A stretch of DNA of 64,000 nucleotides from positions 6,677,097-6,741,096 of the forward strand of contig CM035355.1 of assembly GCA_020137815.1 (NCBI GenBank). Reading direction: 5' to 3'. Below, piece after piece: positions 11,800-33,500 of the stretch (position 1 is the first letter of the stretch; each line of letters opens with the position of its first letter). A model generated the notes under the pieces. The model made no database searches. It was not told the DNA's origin and saw nothing but the letters and a program-made list of their open reading frames with translations. A program made the translations under genes and the position numbers. This stretch comes from Hormiphora californensis. Lineage: Eukaryota > Ctenophora > Tentaculata > Cydippida > Pleurobrachiidae.

Positions 11800-14670
11800 C
11801 CAAGATAGGAAGTTGCGTTGGTTACGATCACAAAACCAACATAGGAGGGGGTGTATGGCACAGAGAGACAGAGAGAGAGAGATATATCAGAACCAGGAAA
11901 CATGTTCAACCCGTGGGCCGTGGTGGCCAGTGCAGCAGTGGCCATCCCCGCGGTTATTTAGGGCGGGAGCTCCAACTGTTTGTTCTCTATTCTCTCTACC
12001 ATCCAGTGTAATTTATTCAGATGTTGAATTGTAGATCTGGCCGTCAGGCCAATGCTCTGACCACAGTTCTTGCACACTTTTTTTGTTGAAAGAAATGAAA
12101 ATAGGGTCAGCCGTCAGGCCAATTGATAGGTATTTGAAATCCGATCTTCTCTAACATTGGATCGTTATTCGTGCCATGAGGGATTCTATTATCTCCTCTC
12201 CCCTTAGGGGTTCCCTAATTAGTTCTAGGGTTCCGTGATATTGTAATAGGAGTAATTTGGCTAGAGCCTCCCACCACCGCTCCCTTGGTCTAATTAGGCC
12301 TAATTAGGGGGCCTAATTAGGGGGTCTAATTAGGGGGTCTAATTAGGGGGTCTAATTAGGGGGCCTAATTAGGGGGCCTAATTAGGGGAAAGAGGTAAGT
12401 TGAGACGGTTTTACTCTTTACTTCTTGAACGACCGAAAACCGTTTGTTTGACCCTTTGTTCTCCACGATACCCCCAATTCAATGTATATCCAAAGGTATA
12501 TGTAGCCATTTGGGCGATGTTATGACAACCTGTAATCAAGATTTATGACTTAAATACTTTTTATAAATCTGCAATTACATTATTCTTACATTATTCTTGT
12601 TCGTATTATTATTAACCTACTCTATTCTCTAGCCGATTATGTTCCGTCCAGTCATCTTTCTTTGCCTTCTTGGTGCTGCTATAGCGATTCGATGCTGGAA
12701 AGGCGTTCAAGATCCCAGGGAGTCGTGGAAGATGATCGATACTGAGTGCATATCAAACTATTCCACCTGTAGCCGATCTAGCTTAACAGACCGGACAACT
12801 CCGGTACGTGTCAGAAATAAATATTAGGAAACCTTGTCAAGTGACTCCACTTATACATGATAGAGTGTGTGATGAAACCACACACTTTATGATGCACAAG
12901 TGGAGTTATCTGACAAAGTTTCAGGAATAGTTCGACGGGTCCATTTAGATATATCTAAAGCATGGAAATATTATTAGAATCTAGAAATCATTAGGGGTAT
13001 TAGCCAATTCTTGTCAGGCTGTTCTTTACAATTTTTCACTGTCCTAATCCCTAATCCGCTCTCTTATCCTACAGCTTGTTAAGTATGATTGTGGCCCAGA
13101 AGCGTGTGAAGGTTCAGATGAGGCCGAGGAAGGATGTGAGGAGAAGGAATGCAGACATTGGCTGTGCAATGGACTGACGAAATGTTGGGTTGGTAGCACT
13201 AAAACCCCTGATAGCAAACGCTATCTGACAGCCACACTTTGCGAGGAGGATGCAACTTTCTGCAGCCGGATGAGCTTTAACCAAACAAAAGATGTAACTA
13301 CTTATACTTTTGCGTGTGGACCTTGTGCAGAGGATGGTGCAAATATAATTGATTGTAAGACGTGTAAAGGAAGGCTGTGTACTGCATTCAAACTCAGTGG
13401 AGCGCTCACTGTCATTCCTTCCTTGGTTATCCTGGCCATGATTCTGGCGTGGATGATCTAATTTGATAGTTTGTATATTAACAGGGCCCTGCAGTGGACT
13501 TAAAGTGTGATAAGTTTGAAAAGAAAACAAACGAATAAACTTTCGAATAAAGTTACATGACTGGCTAGGGCTAAGAGCAGCCCTGATTGATTTTTATTGT
13601 CTTAATATCAAACGCGATAACCATATTTTAAATAAAAAGCAATTTAATCGTGACATAGTTCATTAGTCCCAAAAAATATAAATTCATGCAATGTTTGAAT
13701 CGGACTTGGTTCAGACACGATACTTTACAGACCTGCCCTAAATCTAGACCTGCCCTAAATTGTGTCGAAGTTCTACATTATTTAGGGGAAACTCTAACTG
13801 AATGGACGCGCAGTAATGGCAGCCCATCAACTGGAAAACTCTAACTGATAATGGGAGCCATCACTCTGGGCGCGCCAGGATTTGCCACATTCTGCTTGTA
13901 AAAGAGGCTTTTACGTAGCGCACGATGACAAACACACGGACATGGTCGCGCGTTCTGTCCATCATTCCTTCCATCCAATTAGAGTTTTACCGTTGATGGG
14001 ACACCATTACTGCGTGTCCATTCAGTTAGAGTTTCCCCTTACCCATCGACATCTTTTGAAGCAGTAATTTTATTGGTGCATCGGTTCTCATCTATCGTGT
14101 TGATCGAGTCAAGAGGTAGCTGGAGCATGACACCGTGAATGTCACATCTATCATTATTAAGGCTTTCAATCGTAGCCAAAACCTGAATTTAAGAAGAAGT
14201 TGTGTTTTCAGAGCATTCAGCAATCCTCAATAGTAAATCAAAAATCCAATACCTCTCGTTCGGTGATAGTTTTGGGTAACTTGACGTGGCTAACAGTTAC
14301 ACCAATTTCTTTCCCCGCTTTCACTTTCATGTTGATATATTTGTTCGAGTCGGGACGGTCTCCCACCTGTAAGAACATTGAGATATTGTAAAGCTTGTAG
14401 CACGAAGTACAGTATCAAACTGTATCAATGCAATGCTCTGACAGTGCCAAACAACTTGGCTGCCAGTAGATATACATTGCACACCTGGACTATGGCGAGT
14501 CCCGGAGATATGCCGTGTTTTGCACTGAGTTCTTCCACTTTCCATCTTAGACCCTCTCTTATTTTCCTGACAAGAAGTATCTTGGTTGTTTCAAGTCATG
14601 TATCAGAATCAATCCATTGGACACGGTCAACTTACTTTGAGAGAGCACGACCATCAATGAGTTGTGCCAT
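11151..14670 (-). CDS. MTHFD1: Methylenetetrahydrofolate dehydrogenase/cyclohydrolase (FolD domain), N-terminal exons only
   Basis: Exons in transcript order are 14670-14636, 14566-14485, 14366-14253, 14182-14043 and 11251-11151. All join in frame. They encode the catalytic half of the FolD-type dehydrogenase/cyclohydrolase, which interconverts methylene-, methenyl- and formyl-tetrahydrofolate. Family motifs are present: [19 protein letters not shown] with the YxxxK catalytic pair, [15 protein letters not shown] and [11 protein letters not shown]. The protein starts [11 protein letters not shown], as cytosolic MTHFD1 does. The last visible exon ends at KSTG with a normal donor. The NADP-binding half (GRSKIVG, PGGVGPMT) was not found down to position 1. 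Either the next intron exceeds 11 kb and contains both GPCRs, or the gene is truncated. Intron 4 (11252-14042) contains an opposite-strand gene. Confidence 0.88.
11275..12638. other. Part of MTHFD1 intron 4, repeats only
   Basis: This stretch holds a (GA)n run (about 11739-11798), one copy of a dispersed repeat with TCAGGCCAATGCTCTGACCA (about 12044-12124), and a 13-bp tandem array (12289-12388). No exon is supported. Confidence 0.55.
12289..12388. repeat. 13-bp minisatellite (CTAATTAGGGGGT), about 7 copies
   Basis: The unit CTAATTAGGGGG(C/T) is tandemly repeated. It lies about 250 bp upstream of the start codon at 12639. Confidence 0.9.
12639..13461 (+). CDS. Small secreted Cys-rich protein, probably GPI-anchored, with two Ly6/uPAR-like repeats (183 aa)
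   Basis: Two exons, 12639-12803 and 13075-13461, join in phase 0. A signal peptide ([16 protein letters not shown]) is followed by two Cys-rich repeats. Each begins with CW and has about eight cysteines ending in LC. The spacing [10 protein letters not shown] ... LCN and [10 protein letters not shown] ... GRLC is the same in both, as in three-finger (LU) domains, though key spacings are divergent. The C-terminus [20 protein letters not shown] is hydrophobic with no cytoplasmic tail, which fits GPI attachment. Two polyadenylation signals lie at 13534 and 13546. The gene sits wholly inside MTHFD1 intron 4 on the opposite strand. The LU assignment is inference; secretion is well supported. Confidence 0.75.
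13782..14041. mobile_element. 260-bp foldback element abutting an MTHFD1 splice donor
   Basis: Arms at about 13782-13846 and 13977-14041 share AGGGGAAACTCTAACTGAAT and ACTCTAA(C/T)TG. The outer end of the right arm begins at the donor of MTHFD1 exon 4 (GTAAGGGG, read on the minus strand). Confidence 0.75.
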
Positions 14671-14888
14671 TGCTTTAAGGTTTATACAGTCAAAATTTAA
14701 TTTTCGGTTCCTGATGAGATCATCATCATCATCAATTAACATTTAATATACCGCTTTATAGCATACATTGGTAAGATATCACTTAAAAAAGAAAAAACTT
14801 AGCGGATACCTTCCTGCTTTCAAAAGCGGTTTTACTCTATTTGATCAATAAATTAGAGTCCATGAGCTAGTAGTGTTTATACAAATGT

Positions 14889-15881
14889 TCAAGTGTCCCT
14901 TGGTGCTTCTAACACCCTCTTTCCACGGATTATGAAGTGGGTTCCAGGGGACTGCTTTACCTTCTCCTTCAGTTCAACAACAAGCTTCTTCCGTTCTTTC
15001 CGTTCTTCTACTGTTCTATCAGGAGATATAAAGACTTTGCCAAACTTGTCGTTCCCTTTCAGCAGGGATTTCTTCGACAGGATTGAAATTTGAGCGTCTC
15101 TGCTCCTCAGCACGACTTTCACAGGTCTTGCCGATGAGGACTGCTTTCCCAAGCGCTCGGCGGATTGCACTTTCGGAGCCTCTTCAAGCTCACCGAAAAG
15201 AGACTTAATTTGAGTTTCAAGCTTCTCACCATTTACATTGTCTTTCAACTCTTCCAATCCATGGATGATGATGTTACACCCACGGTCCTCCGATGCTGCC
15301 ACGATTGCCGATTGAATCTTCTTTGGAGCCAGGGCCGAGGCACACTCCTTCTCCAAAACGGCTGCAAAGCTCTTCATTTCCTGTTGTGCTGTTGACTGCA
15401 CAGCTGTTATCTCAACCTCCCTCTTCTCAAGTAATTGCCTCTGGATTTTCAGGAGCTCCTCTTGTGCAGCCACTAGATTTCTTTGGGTTTTTATGAGCTC
15501 TGTACTATGTATTTTGAGCTCTTTCTCCAGCTGGTTTATCCTCAAGGTTTCGCAACCCACTGCTAACAACTCTTCAGTAACTGGAAAGGTCTGTTCCATA
15601 AGAATACGGCATGCATCCTCGACAAGGTCTAAAAGCACTGGCTTGGTCAGTGCATTGAGTTTGGTTCTGGAGGGAACCTTCAGATCATTCCAAACTTCCG
15701 CTGTCTGTGGTCCGTACTGCTGCACTCTGTTCGGGTTTATTTCACCGAACCCACCGGTTCGGGTTAATACCTCGCTTACCCACTCCACGGTTTGTTCTTG
15801 ACAGTATCGAACGTGTTCTTCTTCCACATCTGTTTCCCGCAGGTAGGTCCGCGTATCTAGTTCATCATCAGAGCTTTCCAT
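14889..15881 (-). CDS. Retrotransposon ORF1-type protein, solitary (330 aa)
   Basis: This single-exon protein has an acidic N-terminus, a coiled coil at about residues 112-190 (LRINQLEKELKIHSTEL and following heptads), and then an RRM-like ORF1 core. Recognisable pieces of that core are CNIIIHGLEE, AERLGK, RPVKVVLRSRD and VFISPDRTVEERKER. Such ORF1 proteins bind RNA as trimers or multimers in LINE ribonucleoprotein particles. No endonuclease-RT frame follows it downstream. Its stop at 14889 is only about 220 bp from the MTHFD1 start codon on the same strand. It may be a 5' fragment of a LINE or a retained ORF1 gene. The frame is undamaged. Confidence 0.75.
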   Translation of the reverse strand: MESSDDELDTRTYLRETDVEEEHVRYCQEQTVEWVSEVLTRTGGFGEINPNRVQQYGPQTAEVWNDLKVPSRTKLNALTKPVLLDLVEDACRILMEQTFPVTEELLAVGCETLRINQLEKELKIHSTELIKTQRNLVAAQEELLKIQRQLLEKREVEITAVQSTAQQEMKSFAAVLEKECASALAPKKIQSAIVAASEDRGCNIIIHGLEELKDNVNGEKLETQIKSLFGELEEAPKVQSAERLGKQSSSARPVKVVLRSRDAQISILSKKSLLKGNDKFGKVFISPDRTVEERKERKKLVVELKEKVKQSPGTHFIIRGKRVLEAPRDT

Positions 15882-16069
15882 CTTCTTGCTGCCCTCTTGG
15901 GCTCTTACATAGACATTTGCTGAAACTCAAATTAATTTGTTTAAAGTAGTGTTGAAAAGTTTGAAAAAAGATAGAGAGTTCACCTCGGATGTAAGACCTC
16001 TTTCCAACGTTAAGAACTCTCTTATCAGGAAGCCGGAAGCCCCAACCAAGGGACAGTTGAAAAAATGTT

Positions 16070-16350
16070 CGGAGACCGGTCGGTCACGGGCGCCGTTACG
16101 ATCTGGGTGTTTCGTGGCCTGTTTACAGGTGCGCACTGCCAAAAAAGTTGATTCACTAAAATGGCTCTAACCGCCAAACCGCTTAACCGTTTTGGCTAAT
16201 TCAAAGTTTATGTGGTAGAAAATGTCAAGGCCTAACCCCGACCCAAACCCCGACCCTAACCCTAACCCTAAATTAGCCCTAACCCTGAAGAACCGTTTGT
16301 CAGCACTCACGAAACACCCAGATTTTTACGCTGGCCGACCGGTCGTTTTG
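16070..16350. mobile_element. Foldback element with interstitial telomere-like repeats
   Basis: Inverted segments carry GACCGGTCGG and TCTGGGTGTTTCG (about 16074-16122) against CGAAACACCCAGA and CCGACCGGTC (about 16308-16346). Between them are three perfect CCCTAA units (16254-16271) and a further CCCTAACCCT (16277-16286). No gene is seen in 15882-16910. Confidence 0.6.
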
Positions 16351-16910
16351 AAAAACTTTTTCGTCTTAATCGGTCGCCGCGCGCCAGATGCAGCGCAATA
16401 TTTGGGCAACTCGACGCCGCGCGACCCGATTCCACAACAAAAATCCGAATTTTTTTCGTTGAGACCGAAATTTTCCCACCGTTTCCCACCGGCCCTGTGT
16501 CCGCTAACGTTCAGGGATCCGGAATCGGGGCTGGGTCGTAAATGTCGTATATGTCGGTACTTTGTTTAGATTTTATATGTTGCCAACTGAAGTGATATTC
16601 GTCATTCGATGACTTAGCGGCTGCTCCGCACCTAGGCCACACCCTCGCTGCTCGCAGGGGCTCCGGCCCTGCTTTTTCAATTTTAGCTCGTTTTCCAACT
16701 TTTACAAATGACAGTAATCTTTGTAAAAAAGCTTACATTTATTAACCCGGTTTAGATCTAATGTTACTCTCTCGTTTAGAAAAGTGCAGCTGTAGCCGAG
16801 TGAGAGAAGGGAGGAATAGTTTGCATGTGGTGTAGGACTGAGGAAGACTGCAACAGAAGAGAGGGTGTACCAACGTGGTAGTGTGGTGTTACTACCCCCT
16901 ACGATAGTAT

Positions 16911-26439
<9,529 letters not shown>

Positions 26440-27541
26440 TATTTAACACGTGTGATTAGTGATTAATTAGTGGTAATTAGTTGCTAATTACACATATCGT
26501 GTTATGTATCATCTAGTTTTGAAAGGATTGCTAATTATGTGTACTAGCCACAGATATATCTGGTACTACCACCTAGCTCGACCAAGTGTGTATGTATCAC
26601 ATAATATAATGTATTATTTTCTGTGTGCGTGTGTGTGTATGTGTGCACCGTGTTTTAAAGACATTTTTCTACAAACCCCCCGTCACATATTATATGGTAT
26701 ATGAATGAAAGAAAGAGAGGGAGAGAGATGATTCTTTGGTGCCATCTTTCTGACGGACTATTTTTATAAAATCCTGTCTTGTAGGAAGCGAGATATGTGT
26801 AGGAATGGAAAGTGTTTTGTCATATATCTACCAAATTTACACACAAACCCATTGCTTCATATTATACACGAACATTCAGATATTATATTGTTCTCCCCCA
26901 TTAGATCTGTTATTGTGTTAGTGTATTAGGTGAGAGACATGTTACAGTGTGAGAGAAACAAGGAGAATCAAGTTTGTACTACACTGAGAGAAAATGTTGG
27001 TGTTTTTTTCATTTTCCTTCTTCCCCTCTCAGTTATAACATGAAGACAGGCGTGTGTGTGTGTGTCCATCGAGCGTGTAAATGATTTGACTGAATTTAAC
27101 AAATTTAAGGTGATATCCCGTGTCTTCTCTTTGTCTCCTCTCTGCTCCCCCAAAATCCTGCCCGGTAATGCGCTTGTCACACTCTCGCAGGAATGTGAGT
27201 GTTATTTTGGTGTTACACACGCCGGCAGCTGCGCGAGTTTCGTACGCGCAGGTTTGAGAGTTCACTCACTTCAGCACTTCAAATGTAGACCTCATTTTGT
27301 AACGCGCAAATTTATGCCGCGCGTAACAAGTTTACGTGCCGCGCGGAGGAAGATATTCATGTTTATTTGAAAATCTGAAGAAATTTTGGTTTGACCAAAA
27401 TCTTTTTTTGACGAAAAATTGTGAAATATCACGTTTTCACCGATTTTATTCGCTTTTTATGCCCAAATTTTCCTAAACTTGAGCTTGAGAGGACTTAATT
27501 TGGTCGCTAGCCAAACCGATTTCCCCTGAAAGATAATCAAA
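26440..27541. other. Intergenic, TAOK to KY-like gene
   Basis: No exon is recognised. The 5' part is AT-rich with short GT and GA runs. From about 27170 the sequence is richer in CpG (CGCGC clusters at 27230-27345), which could be promoter-proximal to the gene starting at 27542. Confidence 0.4.
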
Positions 27542-30500
27542 ATGGGTTGCGGTTCATCGGTAAGAACTCCTCTAACGGTGGCATAGTATTTATCATGCTT
27601 GATCTAAGATATAAAACACAAAGCTATATTTTTATTGAAATTAATTTCAGACAGCAACTTCTGGTGCCACTGTTATGGCAGAATCTCCAACAAAGAAGCA
27701 GGAAACAACTGCCCCGACAACACCAAAAGAATCTCCGCAGAATGAGGAGGGAGTTGTTGCTAAAACTGAGCTAGATAAGCCTGCAGAGAACGGGGAGAAA
27801 CCTCAAACAGAAGAAGCTGTGAAGTCTGCAGAGCTAACGGAAGTTTGTGCTCCTACTAAAGAGGTAGGAAACTGTTGCTGCTGATCTAATGCCCCGTCTG
27901 GCGGTGCTGACCCGATCTCAGTGCACTGTCAAATCATATCGGGGTCTGGCGCCAGATAGGTTATGCCCATCTCTGTCTGTGCTCACTGTATATTTCAGGA
28001 CGAGGAACCGCCGATACCAAACTTCGTAGAACCTCCAGTTAATCCATGGAATTCATGTATTATTTGGGATGAACCCGGAACTTTTGGGGGGAAAGCCAAT
28101 TTCTTCACCAATTGGTACTCCAAGGGGTACTTGATCACCAAAAAAAGTTTCAATCTCAATTTTTAGGGGAAGTCACCTAAATTGGGCCTAATTGGTTACA
28201 GGGTAATTACATGGTAAACCCAAACCGTAAATCAACTTAGGAATGGAGTTAAGTAAAAACTAAGGACACTAAAATGTGTAGCGTCTTCGCATTAGTGGGG
28301 GTAGGTGCCGGAATTTAGTCTCTATCTCATCTGGTTAATGAGATAATTGGATAATTAGATCGGCACATAGCCGTTTTGGCCATATATGGCTATAGCCATG
28401 TTAGGAAAGGAGTAGAGACAAAACCGAGGGCACTAAAATGATCAGCGTCCTCGAGTTAGTGGGGTAGGTGCTAAAATTAATTCTCTATATCATCTGGTTA
28501 ATTAGATAATTGGATAATTAGGTGTGAAAATAACCGTTTTTGGATATATATGGCTATAGCCACTTAGGAATGGTTTAGAGACTTTTCACTGATGCCATCT
28601 TGTAGGCAATGGCCAAGTTATGGGGGGTCTATGTCGGACTTTTAAGCTCTATCTTCAACCGTTTAGCCGTTATTTGGTGCTGAAATGGGTAAAAAAGGGT
28701 AAATAGTGCGTTTTTTGCTCATTTTTTGCTCATTTTTGTCCATTTCAGCACTTTTAAAGCCAAATAACGGCTAAACGGTTGAAGATAGAGCTTAAAAGTC
28801 CGACATAGACCCCCCATAACTTGGCCATTGCCTACAAGATGGCACCAGTGAAAAGTCTCTAAACCATTCCTAAGTGGCTATAGCCATATATCCAAAAACG
28901 GTTATTTTCACACCTAATTATCCAATTATCTAATTAACCAGATGAGATAGAGAATTAATTTTAGCACCTACCCCCACTAACTCGAGGACGCTGATCATTT
29001 TAGTGCCCTCGGTTTTGTCTCTACTCCTTTCCTAACATGGCTATAGCCATATATGGCCAAAACGGCTATGTGCCGATCTAATTATCCAATTATCTCATTA
29101 ACCAGATGAGATAGAGACTAAATTCCGGCACCTACCCCCACTAATGCGAAGACGCTACACATTTTAGTGTCCTTAGTTTTTACTTAACTCCATTCCTAAG
29201 TTGATTTACGGTTTGGGTTTACCATGTAATTACCCTGTAACCAATTAGGCCCAATTTAGGTGACTTCCCCTAAAAATTGAGATTGAAACTTTTTTTTGGT
29301 GATCAAGTACCCCTTGGACTACCAATTGGTGAAGAAATTGGCTTTCCCCCCAAAAGTTCCGGGTCCAAGCAAGAATTCCATGGATTAAGTGTCGGTCAAG
29401 TGAGTAACACTTTCTCTGTCTTGCAATACCAGCATGTTTTTACTGCATGGACGCTCAGCTAATTTACTGATTTTCTGTGTATCGTAGAGAAGATTGGATT
29501 GGAACAACTTTGTGTTTTTCAGTCGCTATGGTCAGGATGAAGACTCAGAGGGAGGGGCTGACTATGATATACAATTCTGGTCCGAACTCTACCGACCTAC
29601 AACCTGAACACTTATTGTTACTTAAACATCTGATTCAATTTCTAGTAGTTAATAAGAAGGCCAGAAGTGAATACTAACTCAATCATCATGTTTGTAAAGC
29701 TGTGAGATTTTGCATGTAAAAACTCTAAATTCGTGTACTCTCTTTCTGACTTAACCAAGGATCCCAATTGTTATCTAGAGATGTCGACATTTCTGAAGAT
29801 TGGTCAGCTGCCGACTCCGTTGCTGTTGATTGCCCTCTCACAATTCGACGGACAGTTAAACATCTCACGGACCATTTTAAGAGCAATGACCTTGCTGGTT
29901 TGCATCTGGCAAGAGCTGCATTTCGGTGGATAACTTGTCACATTCAATGGAAACAGGGTGGTTCTCAGGAACCTGACTCCGTTCTCAGAAAGGGAGGCGG
30001 AGAAGATGCAGGCTTTTGTTCTCTCTTCGCTGCTATGTGTAGGGAATGTGGTTTAACTACAAAAACAGTACGTTCTGTTACACACCTTTTAGTCTAGTCC
30101 ATGGTCCATATGTGTTACATTGATTGTGTCACAAGAAGAAGAACAGCAATTGTTTTAACTTTTACAGCGGTATTTGGATCGGGTTAATGTTATTTTAAAA
30201 ACGTATTGATCTCTAGGTATCTGGGTACGTGAAAGATTCAGGTTACATTCCAGGAACAGTTCCTGACAGCAACACAGTGAAACAATATTGGAACACTCTG
30301 GAAGTGGAACCTGGTATTTTCCTTACCGTGGACTGCCTTCGTGCTGCAGGATTTGTTAGAAACGGAAAGTTTGAGCCCGTGTGAGTTTCAATCAATCCTA
30401 TTAAATTAAATTGCCACCACCATATTCATCGAATTGAAACTATGGAGGTGTGATATAAAGGAGTTTAATCTTAGATTAAAGTTTGGTAAATGTTTACACA

Positions 30501-33500
30501 GGTGTGGAGATTAAATTATGTCTCTGGATCAGCTGTGTAGGGCTGACGGCACCCCGCACCGTAAATCATGTCACAAGAAAATCTCAATGTATGGCTAAAG
30601 CCATATTTACAAATGCAATGATTTATGATCCATCTTGACACCATTTCTCGCACCAGGTTTTCCGAGTTTTTCTGGCTTCCCTCGCCCTCTCAAATAATCT
30701 ACAGCCACTTCCCGGAGCAGGCGGAGGACCAGGGTTGCAGTAACACATACACATTGGTATGTAATATGCCCTGTTAAAACTACAGGGTCACATGGTAATT
30801 AGGTTGGTTGTCATAGATACCGGGTATAACAAACTCCGGGCATAACATCTGACCTACTGTGACCTCTCTTCTCTCTTTATGTCACACTCTCCCATGATCA
30901 CAATTTCAGGAGCAATGGTCCGCCCTTCCTAAAGTTACCGATCTTTACTTTGAGTGAGTAATTTTTGCCTGTAAATCGATAGAGTGGACTGTAGATGTAA
31001 AGAATTAAATGGGAAGAAAAGAATAAGAGACAATTGAGTTTACTAACTGCAGAGTACATACAGACCGTTAGTTTTAATTTCATTTCTGCACCTAGGGCCA
31101 ACCTCAGGATGCCAGATGGGTTACGAGGTATATTTGGGACTAATGACAAGGGAATTCTTGAGTTAAATCTCACTGGATGTCCTAATATGGTGTTTTCTTC
31201 TGAAGTTATACGGTTAGCCCTCTAGCATAGTCTTAAAATAAACTAGTATAGAAGTATTTCAGCCTTTGAATTGTTCATACTTTCGGAGCACGGAAACAGT
31301 GTCAAGCGACTCAATTCAGCCTAGCCATTTTTACTATGTTTTAACGTTTCAGACTTCACCCAAAACAGAAGCTGAGCCAAAGTTATTCGTATGTGAGCCA
31401 TGAGAATGAAACGTTAACTCTGATGTCCGGTTACCCTGAAAAGGGTAATTTTGTATTAAGGTAAAGTGACAGTCCGAATATTCTGTATTCATCGAAATCT
31501 TTACTTTTTTTACTTTGGGAGCCTCTCCACGGACACTCCAGACGAGGGCGACCAAAACAGACCTTTGTGGATGTACTGCGGCGGGACACGGGACTCAGGG
31601 AAACCTCCGAAATAGCTTCTTTGATGGCTGATCGTGTAGAGTGGAGAAATGTTATCCATGGAGTTCGGAAATACCACACGTGGAATCCGCCCTAAGTCAA
31701 GTCAAGTCAAGTCTTCTTCACCATTCATGAAAAGTGAAATTTCACTCGCCAACGTTGCGCGCGAGGTTTAAATCTTATGAAAGTTGATATTTCAGCACTG
31801 GAATTTTCTCGCGCGAAGTGCTGCACATGGTTCCCCAAGACGCGCGCAGTACCAGCTCCATAAAGTCGGATTTTTTGAAACTGTCACCCCCCTATTGGCT
31901 CCATTGCAACCTATTCTCGCTCCGCGTGTGAGATCGATCTCGGTCGCTGCGCGACCTCGATCTCACTCAGGCATCAATGTGGCCAAACCCCCCTAGAGTT
32001 TTCAAATTTCTTTAAATGACCATAAGTCCGGTTCCTGATGAGATAGAGACTTGAAATTTGGAAGTTACGAAGATCTGGCTAAGTTCTTCCGAACCTCCAA
32101 ATTTCAAGTCTCTATCTTATCAGGAACCGGAGATATGACAAATTTTTTATTTTAGGGGGGTGACAGTTTCAAAAAATCCGAGTATAATGGAGCTGAACAC
32201 ACTGAGAATCAAACATCATTTTGATTCTCAGTGCGTTCAGATTTGGTCAGATAAATGAACTGCACATTTCTCCTACTTTCAGGATCCTAACGAAAAAGAG
32301 AGGTGACTCAGGGGCAATGAAAACAGCGATGGAGTTGTGTGTGAGGTGTGGAGTGGGACGGGGGACAGACTCCTTGTACCCTGTCATTGTGGACCACAAC
32401 CGACAGTTTCATCTTATCGGGCCACTTTTGGGGGAACTTGCCAGGGGAACTACCGCTTACTTCCACTGCAAAGTTAAAGGAGCATCTCAGGTAGAAAGAC
32501 TAGGAAATAAGGATTAAACAATGACAGCCACCAGAGTTGATTATCAACTCCATGACCACTCTCCTCATATCACGAATGCGAATCATGACACTGCACTGAC
32601 AGACAATTTGTCAGTTTTTGGAATAATTCTGTGCATCATGTACTGTAGCAAATCATTTTCTCAGGTGTCTGTTTTGGTTGATGAGGATATCTGTGCCCTA
32701 GAAAAGATCAGTGACAATAGGAGCACCCTGGAAAAGGAGTTAAAGAACTCCATCCCTGTCGAGCCGGAATCAAAACCAGTAGAAACCACTGAAACTACTC
32801 CAGCAACGCCGATAACAGAGGGTAGAAAAGAGGATCCAGCAACAGAAACGCCTGCCCCTCAAGCCGAAGGGACCCCTGCTCCTGTAGAAACAGAAACAGC
32901 TGCTGAAACACCAGCTCCGGAAGAGACCCCTGCTCCAACAGAAACAGAAGTTGCCGCTCCCGTAGAAGGTGACACAGAAACACCGGCCACTGAAGGAACA
33001 CCGCCCACTGAAGAAACACCGCCCACTGAAGGAACACCAGCCACTGAAGGAACACCGGCCACTGAAGGAACACTAGCCGCTGAAGGAACACCGGCCGCTG
33101 AAGAAACACCGGCCGCTGAAGAAACACCGGCCGCTGAAGGAACACCGGCCGCTGAAGGAACACCGGCCGCTGAAGGAACACCAGCCACTGAAGAAACACC
33201 GGTCACTGAAGGAACACCGGCCACTGAAGGAACACCAGCCGCTGAAGGAACACCGGCAGAAACTGTAGCTCCATCAGACGCCGCTATTCCTGTTGAAACT
33301 GAGGCCGCTGCACCGCCGCCCGCAGATAAAGAAAAGGTATCAGAAGACGCTGGTTCCACGCCTGCAGCAGAAGTAGAGGCCCCACCTGCAGCAGAAGCTC
33401 CACCTGCAGCAGAGGCCCCTCCTACCACAGAAGTAGAAGCCCCGACTCCTTCAGTGACAGTAACTGCCCCAGTCCCAAGTGTGTCTGAGGCTGAGGTGAC

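Noticed and set aside
14378-14746. 122-codon plus-strand frame
   Set aside because: It is antisense to MTHFD1 exons 1-3, whose protein motifs are unmistakable.
29477-29677. Open frame after the KY palindrome (RREDWIGTTLC)
   Set aside because: Its phase and content do not connect with the flanking KY exons; the join from 29399 to 29779 fits better.
32859-33428. Minus-strand open frame rich in Ala-Gly-Val-Pro-Ser, 189 codons
   Set aside because: It is the antisense shadow of the KY repeat tail; the unit has no stop on either strand. No other coding evidence.
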